Assembly: GCF_023016285.1 (NCBI RefSeq) | Contig: NZ_CP095413.1 | Coordinates: 4,047,001-4,111,000, forward strand | Length of the DNA stretch: 64,000 nt | Reading direction: 5' to 3' | Origin: Muricauda sp. SCSIO 64092 | GTDB taxonomy: Bacteria > Bacteroidota > Bacteroidia > Flavobacteriales > Flavobacteriaceae | Shown: positions 1-10,219 of the stretch, one piece after another | Layout of the letters: each line of letters starts with the position of its first letter | Position numbering within the stretch: the first letter of the stretch is position 1 | Program-made: the position numbers and the translations under genes | The notes under the pieces: model-generated | What the model saw: only the letters and a program-made list of their open reading frames with translations | Database searches by the model: none | Told to the model about the DNA's origin: nothing

Positions 1-314
1 AAACTTCCGAAATTTTCGCCTTTTTGACCGATTATTTAAAAAAGGAAAGGGTCGAATGTATTGTTATTGGAGAGCCTAAACAAATGGATGGTACCCCATC
101 GGAATCAGAAACCCCGATCCGGCCTTTTATCAAGGGTTTGACGAGGGCTTTCCCAACTATCCCAATTAAAAGACAAGACGAGCGATTTACATCCAAAATG
201 GCTTTGGATACCATGATTGCTGGAGGAGTGAGAAAGAAAAAAAGGCAGGATAAAGCGGTAGTGGATAAGATAAGCGCTACCTTAATTTTGCAGGCCTATT
301 TAGATAGAATATGA
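1..314 (+). CDS. ruvX: RuvX (YqgF-family) Holliday junction resolvase-like protein, 3' end only
   Basis: The window opens inside this gene; about 104 C-terminal residues are visible. Reading back from the TGA at 312-314 the frame stays open to the first bases, so the TTG at 24 is an internal Leu codon. The visible part has the RuvX/YqgF core: a VIGEPKQMDG strand-turn, a DERFTSKMA stretch and a C-terminal DKISATLILQAYL helix. The family is an RNase H-fold nuclease linked to Holliday junction resolution and, in other bacteria, to pre-16S rRNA 5'-end processing. The gene lies 4 bp before def, an arrangement common in Bacteroidota, so co-transcription is likely. Confidence 0.9.
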   Translation, partial: TSEIFAFLTDYLKKERVECIVIGEPKQMDGTPSESETPIRPFIKGLTRAFPTIPIKRQDERFTSKMALDTMIAGGVRKKKRQDKAVVDKISATLILQAYLDRI

Positions 315-318
315 TCGT

Positions 319-909
319 ATGATTTTACCCATTGTAGCCTACGGCGACCCCGTTTTAAGAAAGAAAGCGAAAGAAATACCTTCTGACTATGCCAAACTAA
401 AAGAATTGGTGGAGAACATGTTCGAAACCATGTACAACGCCTCTGGAGTGGGATTGGCGGGCCCTCAGGTGGGGCTGCCCCTTAGAATATTTGTCATTGA
501 CGCTTCACCATTTGCCGATGACGAAGAATTGAGTCAAGAAGATCAAGAGCAGCTAAAGGGATTTAAAAAGGTTTTTATCAATGCCAAAATAGAAGAAGAG
601 GAAGGAAAGGAATGGGCATTTAATGAGGGATGTTTGAGTATTCCGGATATTAGGGAAGATGTCAATCGGAAACCACAAATCACGATAACCTACCAAGACG
701 AGGAATTCAATTCGTATAGCGAGACCTACAATGGACTTGTCGCACGGATCATCCAACATGAATACGATCATATTGAGGGCATCCTTTTCACGGATAAGCT
801 TTCTTCCCTCAAGAAACGCCTTTTAAAGAATAGATTGGAGAAAATATCCAAAGGAAAGGTAAGTGTGGATTACAAAATGCGGTTTCCCCAAGTTAAAAAA
901 GGCCGTTAA
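319..909 (+). CDS. def: Peptide deformylase
   Basis: A 196-residue protein with all three deformylase motifs: GVGLAGPQ (43-50), EGCLS (103-107, the Cys being a metal ligand) and QHEYDH (146-151, two His ligands and the catalytic Glu). It removes the N-terminal formyl group from nascent proteins in the cytoplasm. An acidic insert around residues 64-78 separates the first two motifs, as seen in other Bacteroidota homologues. Motif 1 has Gly where Ala is more usual (GLAGPQ), a conservative change. The ATG at 319 follows the ruvX stop by 4 bp. Length and motifs make this a confident call. Confidence 0.97.
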   Translation: MILPIVAYGDPVLRKKAKEIPSDYAKLKELVENMFETMYNASGVGLAGPQVGLPLRIFVIDASPFADDEELSQEDQEQLKGFKKVFINAKIEEEEGKEWAFNEGCLSIPDIREDVNRKPQITITYQDEEFNSYSETYNGLVARIIQHEYDHIEGILFTDKLSSLKKRLLKNRLEKISKGKVSVDYKMRFPQVKKGR

Positions 910-942
910 TTGTCCTGGTATATATCTAAAGACATATTTTTG
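910..942 (+). promoter_or_regulatory. Flavobacterial-type promoter before the DUF5606 gene
   Basis: TTG at 910-912 and TATTTTTG at 935-942 are separated by 22 bp, matching the flavobacterial consensus TTG-N17-23-TAnnTTTG. The -7 box is 20 bp upstream of the ATG at 963. Inferred from pattern only. Confidence 0.55.
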
Positions 943-962
943 CGGACGTAAAATTCGTGAAA

Positions 963-1388
963 ATGACGTTGGATAAAATTCTATCAATTTCTGGAAAGCC
1001 CGGTCTGTATAAGCTGCTTACCCAAACCCGAAGCGGTTTTGTTGGGGAATCACTGTTGGACGGAAAAAGGGTTTCCGTAGGTCTTCGTAACAATGTGAGC
1101 GTACTTTCAGAAATAGCTGTGTACACCTTGGAAGAAGAAATTCCCCTGCGTGAAGTTTTCCAGAAAATAAGTGAAAAGGAGAATGGGGGGAAAACTTCCG
1201 TGCACCATAAAGAAGGTAAATTGGAATTGGAAGAATACTTTTTTGAAATACTTCCAAATTATGATGAGGATCGTGTATATCCCAGTGACATCAAAAAGAT
1301 TGTACAATGGTACAATATCCTTCATGATAGTGGAATGACCCATTTTTCGGAATCAGATGATGAAGATACCGCTCAGGAAGAGGAGTAG
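963..1388 (+). CDS. DUF5606 domain-containing protein
   Basis: A 141-residue acidic protein beginning MTLDKILSISGKPGLYKL, which matches the Bacteroidota DUF5606 family as I recall it. A GTG at 957 is in frame, but the ATG at 963 gives the family-typical N terminus and is preferred. The N-terminal half looks beta-rich, and residues 98-118 form a predicted helix including DIKKIVQWYNIL; the tail is Asp/Glu-rich. No catalytic motif is visible and the function is unknown. Conserved proximity to def and ruvX in this phylum hints at a housekeeping role. It has its own plausible promoter. Confidence 0.85.
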   Translation: MTLDKILSISGKPGLYKLLTQTRSGFVGESLLDGKRVSVGLRNNVSVLSEIAVYTLEEEIPLREVFQKISEKENGGKTSVHHKEGKLELEEYFFEILPNYDEDRVYPSDIKKIVQWYNILHDSGMTHFSESDDEDTAQEEE

Positions 1389-1468
1389 GGAAATGGAAAT
1401 TTAGGTCAAATTCCATAGTACTTCTGAAATAGGATATCATTTTTATCCGTTCATTGATGGTTTGTCCA

Positions 1469-2329
1469 CTACACATCACACCTTAAAAAAGCGTCCTTTA
1501 AGGCCGCAATCTTATCATCCCAGGTTGCAATGAACTCCTGGGCCACGTATCCTTGGAACCCAGTAGCCAAAATGGCCTTTAGTATTGCCGGATAATTGAG
1601 TTCTTGCGTTTCGTCAATTTCATTTCTACCGGGAACACCAGCAGTATGGTAGTGTCCAAAATAGGGGTGATAGGTCTGAATGGTCTTAATGATATCCCCT
1701 TCCTGTATCTGCATATGGTAGATGTCATAAAGAAGCTTAAAGTTGTCACTGCCCAATCGTTTACAGAGTTCCACACCCCATAAGCTGCTATCACACATAT
1801 AATCTGGGTGGTTTTGTTGGTTAAAGAGTTCCATGTGTATGATAACGCCATGTTGCTCTGCAAGAGGTAGGATCTGTGATAGACCGTCCACACAGTTTTG
1901 CAATCCAACGTAGTCGTTCATACCCCTCCGATTGCCACTAAAACAGATGAGGTTCGTATAGCCGGCATCGGCCACTTTTGGAATGATCTCCATGTAATTT
2001 TTAATAAGTTGGCCGTGATATTGGGGATCGTTCCAGCCCTCTGTCAAACTTATTTCCGCTCCATTGCACATGGAACAATGGATGTCATATTTTTTAAGTA
2101 GGTCAAAATCCTTTGGTCCTATCAGGTCAATGGCCTTTATCCCCAAATCGTTCAATATGGCCAGAAATTCTTCCAAGGGATAGGAATTAAAGCACCATTG
2201 GCATACGCTGTGGTTAATATTGTTCTTAAGTTTAAAATCCTTGTTTTTGGAAGTTTTGCCGGAAACGTTGGCCGTTGCAAGTCCTGCAGTGGCCATGGTA
2301 GCGGCAGAAATAAAATTTCTTCGTTTCAT
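1469..2329 (-). CDS. Exported hydroxypyruvate isomerase-like TIM-barrel protein
   Basis: A 286-residue protein of the sugar-phosphate isomerase/epimerase (xylose isomerase-like TIM barrel) superfamily, closest in pattern to hydroxypyruvate isomerase. Likely metal ligands are the Glu in HMELFNQ, the Asp in LLYDIYHMQ, the His in GHYHTAG and the Glu in VAQEFIA. The N terminus starts KRRNFISAATMATAG, a twin-arginine pattern followed by a weakly hydrophobic stretch, so export by the Tat route is likely, unlike cytoplasmic Hyi. It stands alone between forward-strand genes. The true substrate may be another keto-sugar or sugar acid; family assignment is firm and substrate is not. Confidence 0.8.
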   Translation of the reverse strand: MKRRNFISAATMATAGLATANVSGKTSKNKDFKLKNNINHSVCQWCFNSYPLEEFLAILNDLGIKAIDLIGPKDFDLLKKYDIHCSMCNGAEISLTEGWNDPQYHGQLIKNYMEIIPKVADAGYTNLICFSGNRRGMNDYVGLQNCVDGLSQILPLAEQHGVIIHMELFNQQNHPDYMCDSSLWGVELCKRLGSDNFKLLYDIYHMQIQEGDIIKTIQTYHPYFGHYHTAGVPGRNEIDETQELNYPAILKAILATGFQGYVAQEFIATWDDKIAALKDAFLRCDV

Positions 2330-2373
2330 CCTTAGTTGATTATACAGAGAAAGATACTATTTTAGACAGTGAT

Positions 2374-2610
2374 ATGGAAATTCGTCCCGATACCCAAAAA
2401 CTATTGGAACTTGCACATTATAAAATGCCCTTTGGAAAGTATAAGGGAAGTTATCTGGTCGATTTGCCCTTGGCCTATTTGGTATGGTTCAAACAGAAAG
2501 GCTTCCCATCCGGAAAATTGGGAGAACATATGCGGACCATGTTGGATGTGAAATCCAATGGATTGGAACCCCTAATCCGAAAATTGCAAAAAGAATTTCC
2601 TTTGGATTAA
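2374..2610 (+). CDS. DUF3820 family protein
   Basis: A 78-residue protein carrying the DUF3820 signature KMPFGKYKGSYLVDLPLAYLVW, in which a short beta hairpin (PFGKYKG) precedes a helical segment. The same unit occurs fused to exonuclease domains in other bacteria, so a nucleic-acid-related role is possible, but the stand-alone form has no proven function. A second forward frame starts at 2369 but shows no family resemblance. It lies 44 bp from the divergent isomerase gene and 56 bp before pyrG. Confidence 0.8.
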   Translation: MEIRPDTQKLLELAHYKMPFGKYKGSYLVDLPLAYLVWFKQKGFPSGKLGEHMRTMLDVKSNGLEPLIRKLQKEFPLD

Positions 2611-2651
2611 CATCCATTTCCTATCAAACTTTGTACCTTTACCTCCCGTAA

Positions 2652-4328
<1,677 letters not shown>

Positions 4329-4368
4329 CGGGCTGGGTAAACATTGAACTGATTTACAATTTGTTTTC

Positions 4369-6240
4369 ATGGAAGAAAAAAAGCTGGACATCAACTCCAT
4401 CATAGGGTTTGTATTGATTTTTGGGATTTTGCTGGGGTGGATGTACTTGAAGCAGCCTACACCTGAAGAGTTGGAAGCTCAAAAAGCACAACAAGAACTG
4501 CTTGAAGCGGAGCAAGAGGCTATGGAGACCGTTACCGAAGAGCCCAAAGTTGAGGATAGACCCGTTATCAACCTTCAGGATTCCGTTTCCGTAGCCAATT
4601 ATAGGACTGCGGTCGGTGCCTTTGGATTTACCAATGCAAATGACGGGACCACCATTCTTGAAAATGAAGTGCTTTATTTGGAAGTGGCCAATAAAGGAGG
4701 ACAAATTGTGGAAGCAAGGATGAAGAATTTTGTCACCTTTGATTCCATCCCCGTGTATTTGGTCAAAGATGGAAATGCAGATTTTGGCCTTAGCTTTTCT
4801 ACGAATGACAATCGTGTGTTGGAAACCCAAGATTTGTTTTTTGAGCCGGTGCTAACTCAAAGTTCTGGGAACCAAGTACTCTCTTTGAAAGCAAAAGTTT
4901 CCAACAATCAGTTTTTGGAATATAGGTATGAAATGAAACCGAATGAATATTTGGTGGATTTTACCGTGCGTTCGCAAGGACTGGCCAATGTGCTCAATAG
5001 TACAAAACCTATTGATTTAAGTTGGCAATTAAAAGGGATACGGCATAATAAAAGTGTCCAATACGAGAATCGTTACACCCGCTTGACCTACAATCATGAT
5101 GGGGAAAAAATCAGCAAATTATCCGAGGGTAGTGATTTGGATGAGGAAACCGAAGTTGATGTAAAATGGCTTTCCTACCGTCAACACTTTTTTAGTTCCA
5201 TATTGGCTACGGATACCCATTTTAAGGCTGTGGAACTCTCTTCAAAAAATTTGGTTGAGGAAGAAAGTAAGGAACAACAATTCACAAAGGAATATCAAAC
5301 CAATACCTCCTTGGAACTGGTGGGTGGGGAACTGTCCCAAAATATGTATTGGTATTATGGACCAACCGATGCCAAGGTTTTTGAACAATATGAGGATTTG
5401 GGACTGGTGGAATCCATACCTTTTGGTTGGGGTATTTTTGGTTGGATCAATCGTTTTGTATTTACCCCCTTCTTTGGATTCTTAAGCTCTTTTCTGCCCT
5501 ATGGAATTGCCATAGTTGTAATGACCATTGTGGTACGAATAGCCTTGTCACCGGTAACGTACAAATCCTATTTGTCACAGGCCAAGATGAAGGTACTTAA
5601 ACCTGAAATCACGGAATTGAACGAGAAGTACAAGGACAACGCCATGAAAAAACAACAGGAAACCATGAAGTTGTACAATAAGGCTGGTGTAAGTCCAATG
5701 AGCGGATGTATTCCTGCACTTTTACAGCTGCCCATTTTCTATGCGCTTTTCATGTTTTTCCCTACCTCGTTTGCACTACGGCAAAAGTCGTTCCTATGGG
5801 CTGAGGATTTGAGTTCCTACGATACGATCTTCAACTTGCCATTCAACATTCCATTTTATGGTGACCATGTAAGCCTGTTTCCCATATTGGCTTCTGTGGC
5901 CATCTTTTTCTATATGACTTTGACCACGGGCCAAACGATGCAAATGCAGCAGCAACCGGGGATGCCCAACATGAAATTTATCATGTACCTTTCCCCGTTG
6001 TTAATGTTGTTCTTCTTTAACAACTATGCCAGTGGTTTGAGTCTGTACTACTTTATTTCCAATTTAATCACCATTGGTATTATGTTGGTAATCAAAAACT
6101 ACATTTTGGACGAGGATAAAATCCATGCCCAAATCCAAGAGAACAAAAAGAAACCGAAAAAGGAGAACCGTTTTCAGAAAAAGATGCGCGAAATGATGGA
6201 GGAGGCCGAATCACAAAAACGGACGGGAAGAAGAAAGTAA
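4369..6240 (+). CDS. yidC: Membrane protein insertase YidC
   Basis: A 623-residue inner-membrane insertase/chaperone of the YidC/Oxa1/Alb3 family. There is one N-terminal membrane helix (about 9-27), a large periplasmic beta-domain (about 80-330, preceded by an acidic Glu-rich linker), then the conserved insertase core with membrane segments from about 350 to 590. The core includes the AKMKVLKPEITELNEKYKDN cytoplasmic coiled region and PIFYALFMFF. The C-terminal tail is strongly basic, suited to ribosome contact. Length is normal for Bacteroidota. It follows pyrG with its own likely promoter. Confidence 0.97.
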   Translation: MEEKKLDINSIIGFVLIFGILLGWMYLKQPTPEELEAQKAQQELLEAEQEAMETVTEEPKVEDRPVINLQDSVSVANYRTAVGAFGFTNANDGTTILENEVLYLEVANKGGQIVEARMKNFVTFDSIPVYLVKDGNADFGLSFSTNDNRVLETQDLFFEPVLTQSSGNQVLSLKAKVSNNQFLEYRYEMKPNEYLVDFTVRSQGLANVLNSTKPIDLSWQLKGIRHNKSVQYENRYTRLTYNHDGEKISKLSEGSDLDEETEVDVKWLSYRQHFFSSILATDTHFKAVELSSKNLVEEESKEQQFTKEYQTNTSLELVGGELSQNMYWYYGPTDAKVFEQYEDLGLVESIPFGWGIFGWINRFVFTPFFGFLSSFLPYGIAIVVMTIVVRIALSPVTYKSYLSQAKMKVLKPEITELNEKYKDNAMKKQQETMKLYNKAGVSPMSGCIPALLQLPIFYALFMFFPTSFALRQKSFLWAEDLSSYDTIFNLPFNIPFYGDHVSLFPILASVAIFFYMTLTTGQTMQMQQQPGMPNMKFIMYLSPLLMLFFFNNYASGLSLYYFISNLITIGIMLVIKNYILDEDKIHAQIQENKKKPKKENRFQKKMREMMEEAESQKRTGRRK

Positions 6241-6295
6241 ACCATTTTTAAACCTTTTCCGGGTATTGGGGTCTTACCAATAAAATCCTTTACCT

Positions 6296-6874
6296 ATGAA
6301 ATTGTTGAGAATAGTTTTCCCCGTATTGTTTTTTGTGTTGCTATTGCCCACCAATCGCAGCCAAGCCCAGGAGGTAAGGCAAAACACCACAGTTATTGTT
6401 GCCAGTGGCACCCGTAAGGGACAGCTTCGAAGACAGACACGGCGACAGGTGAGACGTATCCATAGGCGGAACCGTTTTAGAACCTTGAGAAGACTTCCCG
6501 CCGGAACCCGTGCCGTTCTCTTTAGGGGCGTCGAATACTATCCGGTCCAGGGCATTTATTACGTAAAACGAAATGGGGTTTATATAAGGCGTTTACCTCC
6601 TATTGGATTTAGGATGGCAAGCCTCACCGGGCCAATGTTTCGATTGGCCGTCGGGGGAAATGCGTACGTATTTTCCGAGGGTGTGTTTTATAGGGGGGTC
6701 GATGATCAATTTGAAATGGTGGCTCCTCCCAAGGGGGCAATCGTGGAAGAATTGCCAAAAGATGTGGAAGAACTACTGTTGGACGGAATGACGGCTTATG
6801 AACTTTATGATACCTTATATGCCAAAACGGAAGGGGGTTACGAAGTCATTGGAACAATGGATGACTTTGAGTAG
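6296..6874 (+). CDS. Exported Arg-rich DUF6515-type protein
   Basis: A 192-residue protein with a cleavable signal peptide (about 1-24, ending SQAQ). Residues 40-66 form an exceptionally basic stretch with 13 Arg in 27 positions. After it come repeats of the kind LPAGTRAVLFRGVEYYPVQG and VAPPKGAIVEELPKDV, which resemble DUF6515 proteins (short beta units with YY/PPKGA motifs). Location is therefore periplasmic or outer-membrane associated. No enzymatic motif is visible. The Arg-rich segment could bind polyanions such as LPS or nucleic acid, which is inference. It is followed by a hairpin at 6901-6922. Confidence 0.65.
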   Translation: MKLLRIVFPVLFFVLLLPTNRSQAQEVRQNTTVIVASGTRKGQLRRQTRRQVRRIHRRNRFRTLRRLPAGTRAVLFRGVEYYPVQGIYYVKRNGVYIRRLPPIGFRMASLTGPMFRLAVGGNAYVFSEGVFYRGVDDQFEMVAPPKGAIVEELPKDVEELLLDGMTAYELYDTLYAKTEGGYEVIGTMDDFE

Positions 6875-6900
6875 TATTTGGGGAACATTTTAAAACAAGA

Positions 6901-6922
6901 CTTCCCCGCTTTAGCGGGGAAG
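6901..6922 (+). terminator. Hairpin, probable terminator after the DUF6515 gene
   Basis: A perfect 9-bp stem (cttccccgc / gcggggaag) closes a 4-nt loop 27 bp after the stop codon. There is no strong T-run after it on the forward strand, so termination efficiency is uncertain. Confidence 0.5.
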
Positions 6923-7300
6923 CCTTCACCATCAATAGGTATAGTTTGGAAAGATTCGGGACTACAAAGATGGTTCCTATTCCACTCCCAACAAACTAAT
7001 AGTTGCAAGTACTCCATTTTATGATGTCAAATATTCCCTTTTTGATGTGGCATCGATGAACTGCAAACACCGGTAAAATCAAGAAGTTCAAAGAATATCG
7101 ATGAACGGTATGTTTATAAGGTAAATACTACATTTTTATAGGAATTCAACAAAAAAAGGAGCCACTTCCGGGTTCCTTTAAATGAATCATTTGATACTTA
7201 TCTGATTGTATAAGAGAATCTTTAGATTCTATGACAAAAATCATTTCATTAAAGTAAGAATAAAAATATAATTTTGTAAGATTTATAAAACAATTTAGTT
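6923..7300. other. AT-rich gap without a credible gene
   Basis: No convincing reading frame is seen. The gap holds a 9-bp stem with one G-U pair (7155-7163 / 7171-7179) whose reverse-strand reading is followed by a T-run, and a 6-bp palindromic stem at 7215-7230. AT content rises toward the M57 gene. The reverse-oriented terminator has no reverse-strand gene to serve, so it may be a leftover of rearrangement. Confidence 0.4.
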
Positions 7301-8176
7301 ATGAAAAATTTTAATTTGACCTTGTTGTTTCTTCTATTATTGGTTAACTTTTCGTGCACTGTAGAAGACAACGATTCATTCTTATCATCTGATGTAATTG
7401 AAGAGTCAGCATTTGAGGACTCTGACATTGACTCATTGAAACTGGACATTGAACAATCTTTAGGAGAGATTGTAGATTTAGGAGATTATTATTTGATTGA
7501 AAATGACCTAATGATTCCTAAAAGCGAAATCTTAAATTATATATCCGATTCAAAGGAGAAAAATGTTTCAGATTCTGGAAGACATTTTTATACCAGTACT
7601 ATTACTACTCCTCCTACGGGGAGAAGAATCGTTAAGATTTATTGGGATAAAAGGGGCTTTCCGGCGAGTGAAACTCTAAATACAGGTATTACTGGGAATT
7701 ACAATTGGAGAGGCGCACTAACGCTGGCTTTAATTGCCTATAACGGGGGAATAACAGATTTCAAAATTCAATTCAAAGAAGTTGGTTATGATATTTTCAG
7801 TCCTAATGGAATTCCACAGGATACGGATATTATTTTAAAGAGTGATGGTGGCATATTGCCCAATACAACTGTTGCTTCCGCAGGGTTTCCATCAAATGGA
7901 AATCCGTATCATACGATATTAATAAATCTTGATTTTTTAAACTCATATAATCTAACGGGTCAACAAAAACGTTATAACTTAATGCATGAGCTTGGACATT
8001 GTATAGGTTTTAGGCATACCAATTTAAGACTTCGTGGAGAGTCACTTGCCAATGCGAATCCAATCTATACAACGCCGAATGCTGAAGACCCCAATTCTGT
8101 TTTTAATGGAGGTACTGCATTGAATGATGGTTATTGGTCGGACTACGATGAAATTGCCTTGGAAACACTCTATTAA
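7301..8176 (+). CDS. M57-like zinc metalloprotease lipoprotein
   Basis: A 291-residue protein with a lipoprotein signal ending FSC at about residue 19. The zinc-binding motif HELGHCIGFRH (HExxHxxGFxH) sits in the C-terminal third, as in the dual-action HEIGH/M57 metallopeptidases of Bacteroidota and the wider metzincin group. Between them lies a region with TPPTGRRIVKIYWDKRGFP, similar to the segment before the catalytic domain in this family. It is expected on the cell surface or periplasmic face and may process or degrade extracellular protein. Base composition is visibly more AT-rich than in the flanking genes, suggesting acquisition. It converges on the FAS1 genes. Confidence 0.8.
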   Translation: MKNFNLTLLFLLLLVNFSCTVEDNDSFLSSDVIEESAFEDSDIDSLKLDIEQSLGEIVDLGDYYLIENDLMIPKSEILNYISDSKEKNVSDSGRHFYTSTITTPPTGRRIVKIYWDKRGFPASETLNTGITGNYNWRGALTLALIAYNGGITDFKIQFKEVGYDIFSPNGIPQDTDIILKSDGGILPNTTVASAGFPSNGNPYHTILINLDFLNSYNLTGQQKRYNLMHELGHCIGFRHTNLRLRGESLANANPIYTTPNAEDPNSVFNGGTALNDGYWSDYDEIALETLY

Positions 8177-8200
8177 ATTAGTTTTTTTAGAATCAAAAAA

Positions 8201-8224
8201 GAAAGCCGCTTTTTAGCGGCTTTC
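8201..8224. terminator. Bidirectional terminator between convergent genes
   Basis: A perfect 10-bp stem (gaaagccgct / agcggctttc) with a TTTT loop lies between the M57 protease and the reverse-strand FAS1 gene. It is flanked by an A-rich run on the left, so it can serve the reverse gene and also stop forward transcription. Confidence 0.8.
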
Positions 8225-8246
8225 TAACTATTTATGTCCTGTTTCC

Positions 8247-10148
8247 TTAATTGGTTGTATTGGGAATGAGTACCTTGTTCAATACATGGATGACCCCATT
8301 ATTGGCTTGTACATCTACAAAAGTGATCCCTATATCATCAATGCCTGAACCATCGGTTACATCCGCGATATTATCTCCTGTTCCAGGCAAGGTGATGGTG
8401 ATATTATCCCCTTCCAAGGTTGGCGCTGGAGTATTCCCTGGGTTGGTCAAGTCCCCAGATCTTATATTTCCTTCTACAACGTGGTGTTGTAACACGCTGG
8501 TCAATAAACCGGAATCAATATCCGTAAGCCCGTCCCACATATCGTTGCTATCCAATAATGCTTGGAACGCATCATTTGTTGGGGCAAATACGGTAAAAGG
8601 ACCATCGGCGGATAAGGTACCTACAAAATCAGGTTGTCCCTCGGTGGTCAACGCAGCTTGTAGGGAGTCAAATGTTGGATCGGCGACGGCAAAAGTCACT
8701 ACCGTAGGCAAATCGATTACGGCATCCACGGCATGGATGACCCCATTGGTGGCCACAATATCAGTTCTATTCATTACTGGAGAGCTTACGCCATTGAAAG
8801 TATTATCCGCATCTGTATTGACATATAAAGAAAGAAATTCCCCTTCAGCAAAAGATGCCATGGTGACATTGTCGTAACCAGTACTTAGTGATGATTCCAA
8901 AATAACATCACCACTTACTACATGGTTTAATAAAATATCTTGAAGTGGATTCATCCCAGGATTGGTAAAAGCATCAAAGGCTGCATTAACTGGGGCGAAA
9001 ACGGTGTATACTTCCTCTGTACCGGAAAGTACGGATACAAAATCCACAGTGTTTCCTTCATCCGTAAGCGCACCTACCAGATTATCAAATTCACTATTTG
9101 CCGTGGCATGGTCCACAATATTGGGTAGGTCTATCACCGCGTCAACCACGTGAACAATTCCGTTAATGGCCTTTATATCAGCACCATCAGGAACAACTGA
9201 ACTTACCCCGTTAAATCGTACTCCATCGGTGGCATTGTAAAAGATGCTCAGGAAGGTATCATCTATTGGACCTGCGGCCGAAGTACTGGCATAACCCGTG
9301 CCCGCAGCAACCAGGGTGGAAGACTCAATTTCTCCGGAAATGACATGATTCAAAAGTACCTGGGTCAATACTTCGGTATCAATATCCCCTAATTGGGCAC
9401 CATCCAAAAATGTATTGAAAGCCGCATCGGTTGGGGCCAATACGGTGAAGGGTCCATCTCCTCGCAATATGTCCGGTAAATCCCCATTCGCTGCCTGAAG
9501 TGCAGCAACCAAACTGCTTAAATTGGGATTGGAGATCGCTAAATCAGTAATAGAGAAGAGCAATACACCATTTAGGGCGTCAATTGCCGCTTGTGGCAAC
9601 AGCACTTTATTGATGATATGGACTACTCCGTTGGAAGTTTCCTCATCCGGAGTGGTAACTTGCGCAGCTTCGTTGGCCGCATCGGTAAAGAAGAAACCAC
9701 CCTCCGTGGATACGGTCAATGTTCCTCCTTGAACGGTTTCGATGGTTTGACCGTTAGTTAGCATGCCAGAGGTTACCGCTGCACCGGACACCACATGATA
9801 CGCTAGGATCGCGGCCAAAAGGTCTTGTTCTTCCGTTGTATCAAAATCCGCTAAAGAGGAAAATCCGTCCAAGCGATCAAATAAATCCGAAAAAGCTTCG
9901 TTGCTGGGGGCCAACACGGTAAAAGGGCCTTCTCCACTCAGCGTACCAATTAGATCGTTATTTGGGCTTTGGTCCGCGGCGGTAAGTGCCGCAACCAAAC
10001 TGCTCAAATCCGTCGTGGCCTGAGCTGCTTCCACAATGTTCTGTTCAGGGGTCGTCGATCCCCCGTTGTTGTCATCATCGTCGGAACACGACCATGCTAA
10101 AAGAGCGGTAGCGAATAAAATCAAGGGTTTTTTAAAAAAATGTTTCAT
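8247..10148 (-). CDS. Four-domain fasciclin (FAS1) lipoprotein
   Basis: A 633-residue lipoprotein: signal with a lipobox ending WSC near residue 21, then an Asp-rich linker (DDDDNN). Four FAS1 domains follow, starting roughly at residues 37, 196, 340 and 480. Each shows the FAS1 hallmarks GPFTV(L/F)AP(T/S)xxAF and a distal NGVVHxxxxVLLP or NGVIHAVDAV strand. FAS1 domains mediate cell adhesion and matrix contacts. Tethering to the outer membrane is expected. Its four domains are well diverged from one another, unlike those of the neighbour upstream on the same strand, from which it is separated by 71 bp and a hairpin. Confidence 0.93.
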   Translation of the reverse strand: MKHFFKKPLILFATALLAWSCSDDDDNNGGSTTPEQNIVEAAQATTDLSSLVAALTAADQSPNNDLIGTLSGEGPFTVLAPSNEAFSDLFDRLDGFSSLADFDTTEEQDLLAAILAYHVVSGAAVTSGMLTNGQTIETVQGGTLTVSTEGGFFFTDAANEAAQVTTPDEETSNGVVHIINKVLLPQAAIDALNGVLLFSITDLAISNPNLSSLVAALQAANGDLPDILRGDGPFTVLAPTDAAFNTFLDGAQLGDIDTEVLTQVLLNHVISGEIESSTLVAAGTGYASTSAAGPIDDTFLSIFYNATDGVRFNGVSSVVPDGADIKAINGIVHVVDAVIDLPNIVDHATANSEFDNLVGALTDEGNTVDFVSVLSGTEEVYTVFAPVNAAFDAFTNPGMNPLQDILLNHVVSGDVILESSLSTGYDNVTMASFAEGEFLSLYVNTDADNTFNGVSSPVMNRTDIVATNGVIHAVDAVIDLPTVVTFAVADPTFDSLQAALTTEGQPDFVGTLSADGPFTVFAPTNDAFQALLDSNDMWDGLTDIDSGLLTSVLQHHVVEGNIRSGDLTNPGNTPAPTLEGDNITITLPGTGDNIADVTDGSGIDDIGITFVDVQANNGVIHVLNKVLIPNTTN

Positions 10149-10186
10149 GGTAAAGAAATTATAAATGTTTAATTGTTTAAAGGGTA

Positions 10187-10209
10187 AAGCCCATCACGTG
10201 GATGGGCTT
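10187..10209 (-). terminator. Hairpin between the two FAS1 genes
   Basis: A perfect 9-bp stem (aagcccatc / gatgggctt) with a 5-nt loop lies just after the stop of the seven-domain FAS1 gene on the reverse strand. The T-run is weak, so it may attenuate transcription or stabilise the mRNA 3' end. Confidence 0.5.
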
Positions 10210-10219
10210 GTTAGTAATT

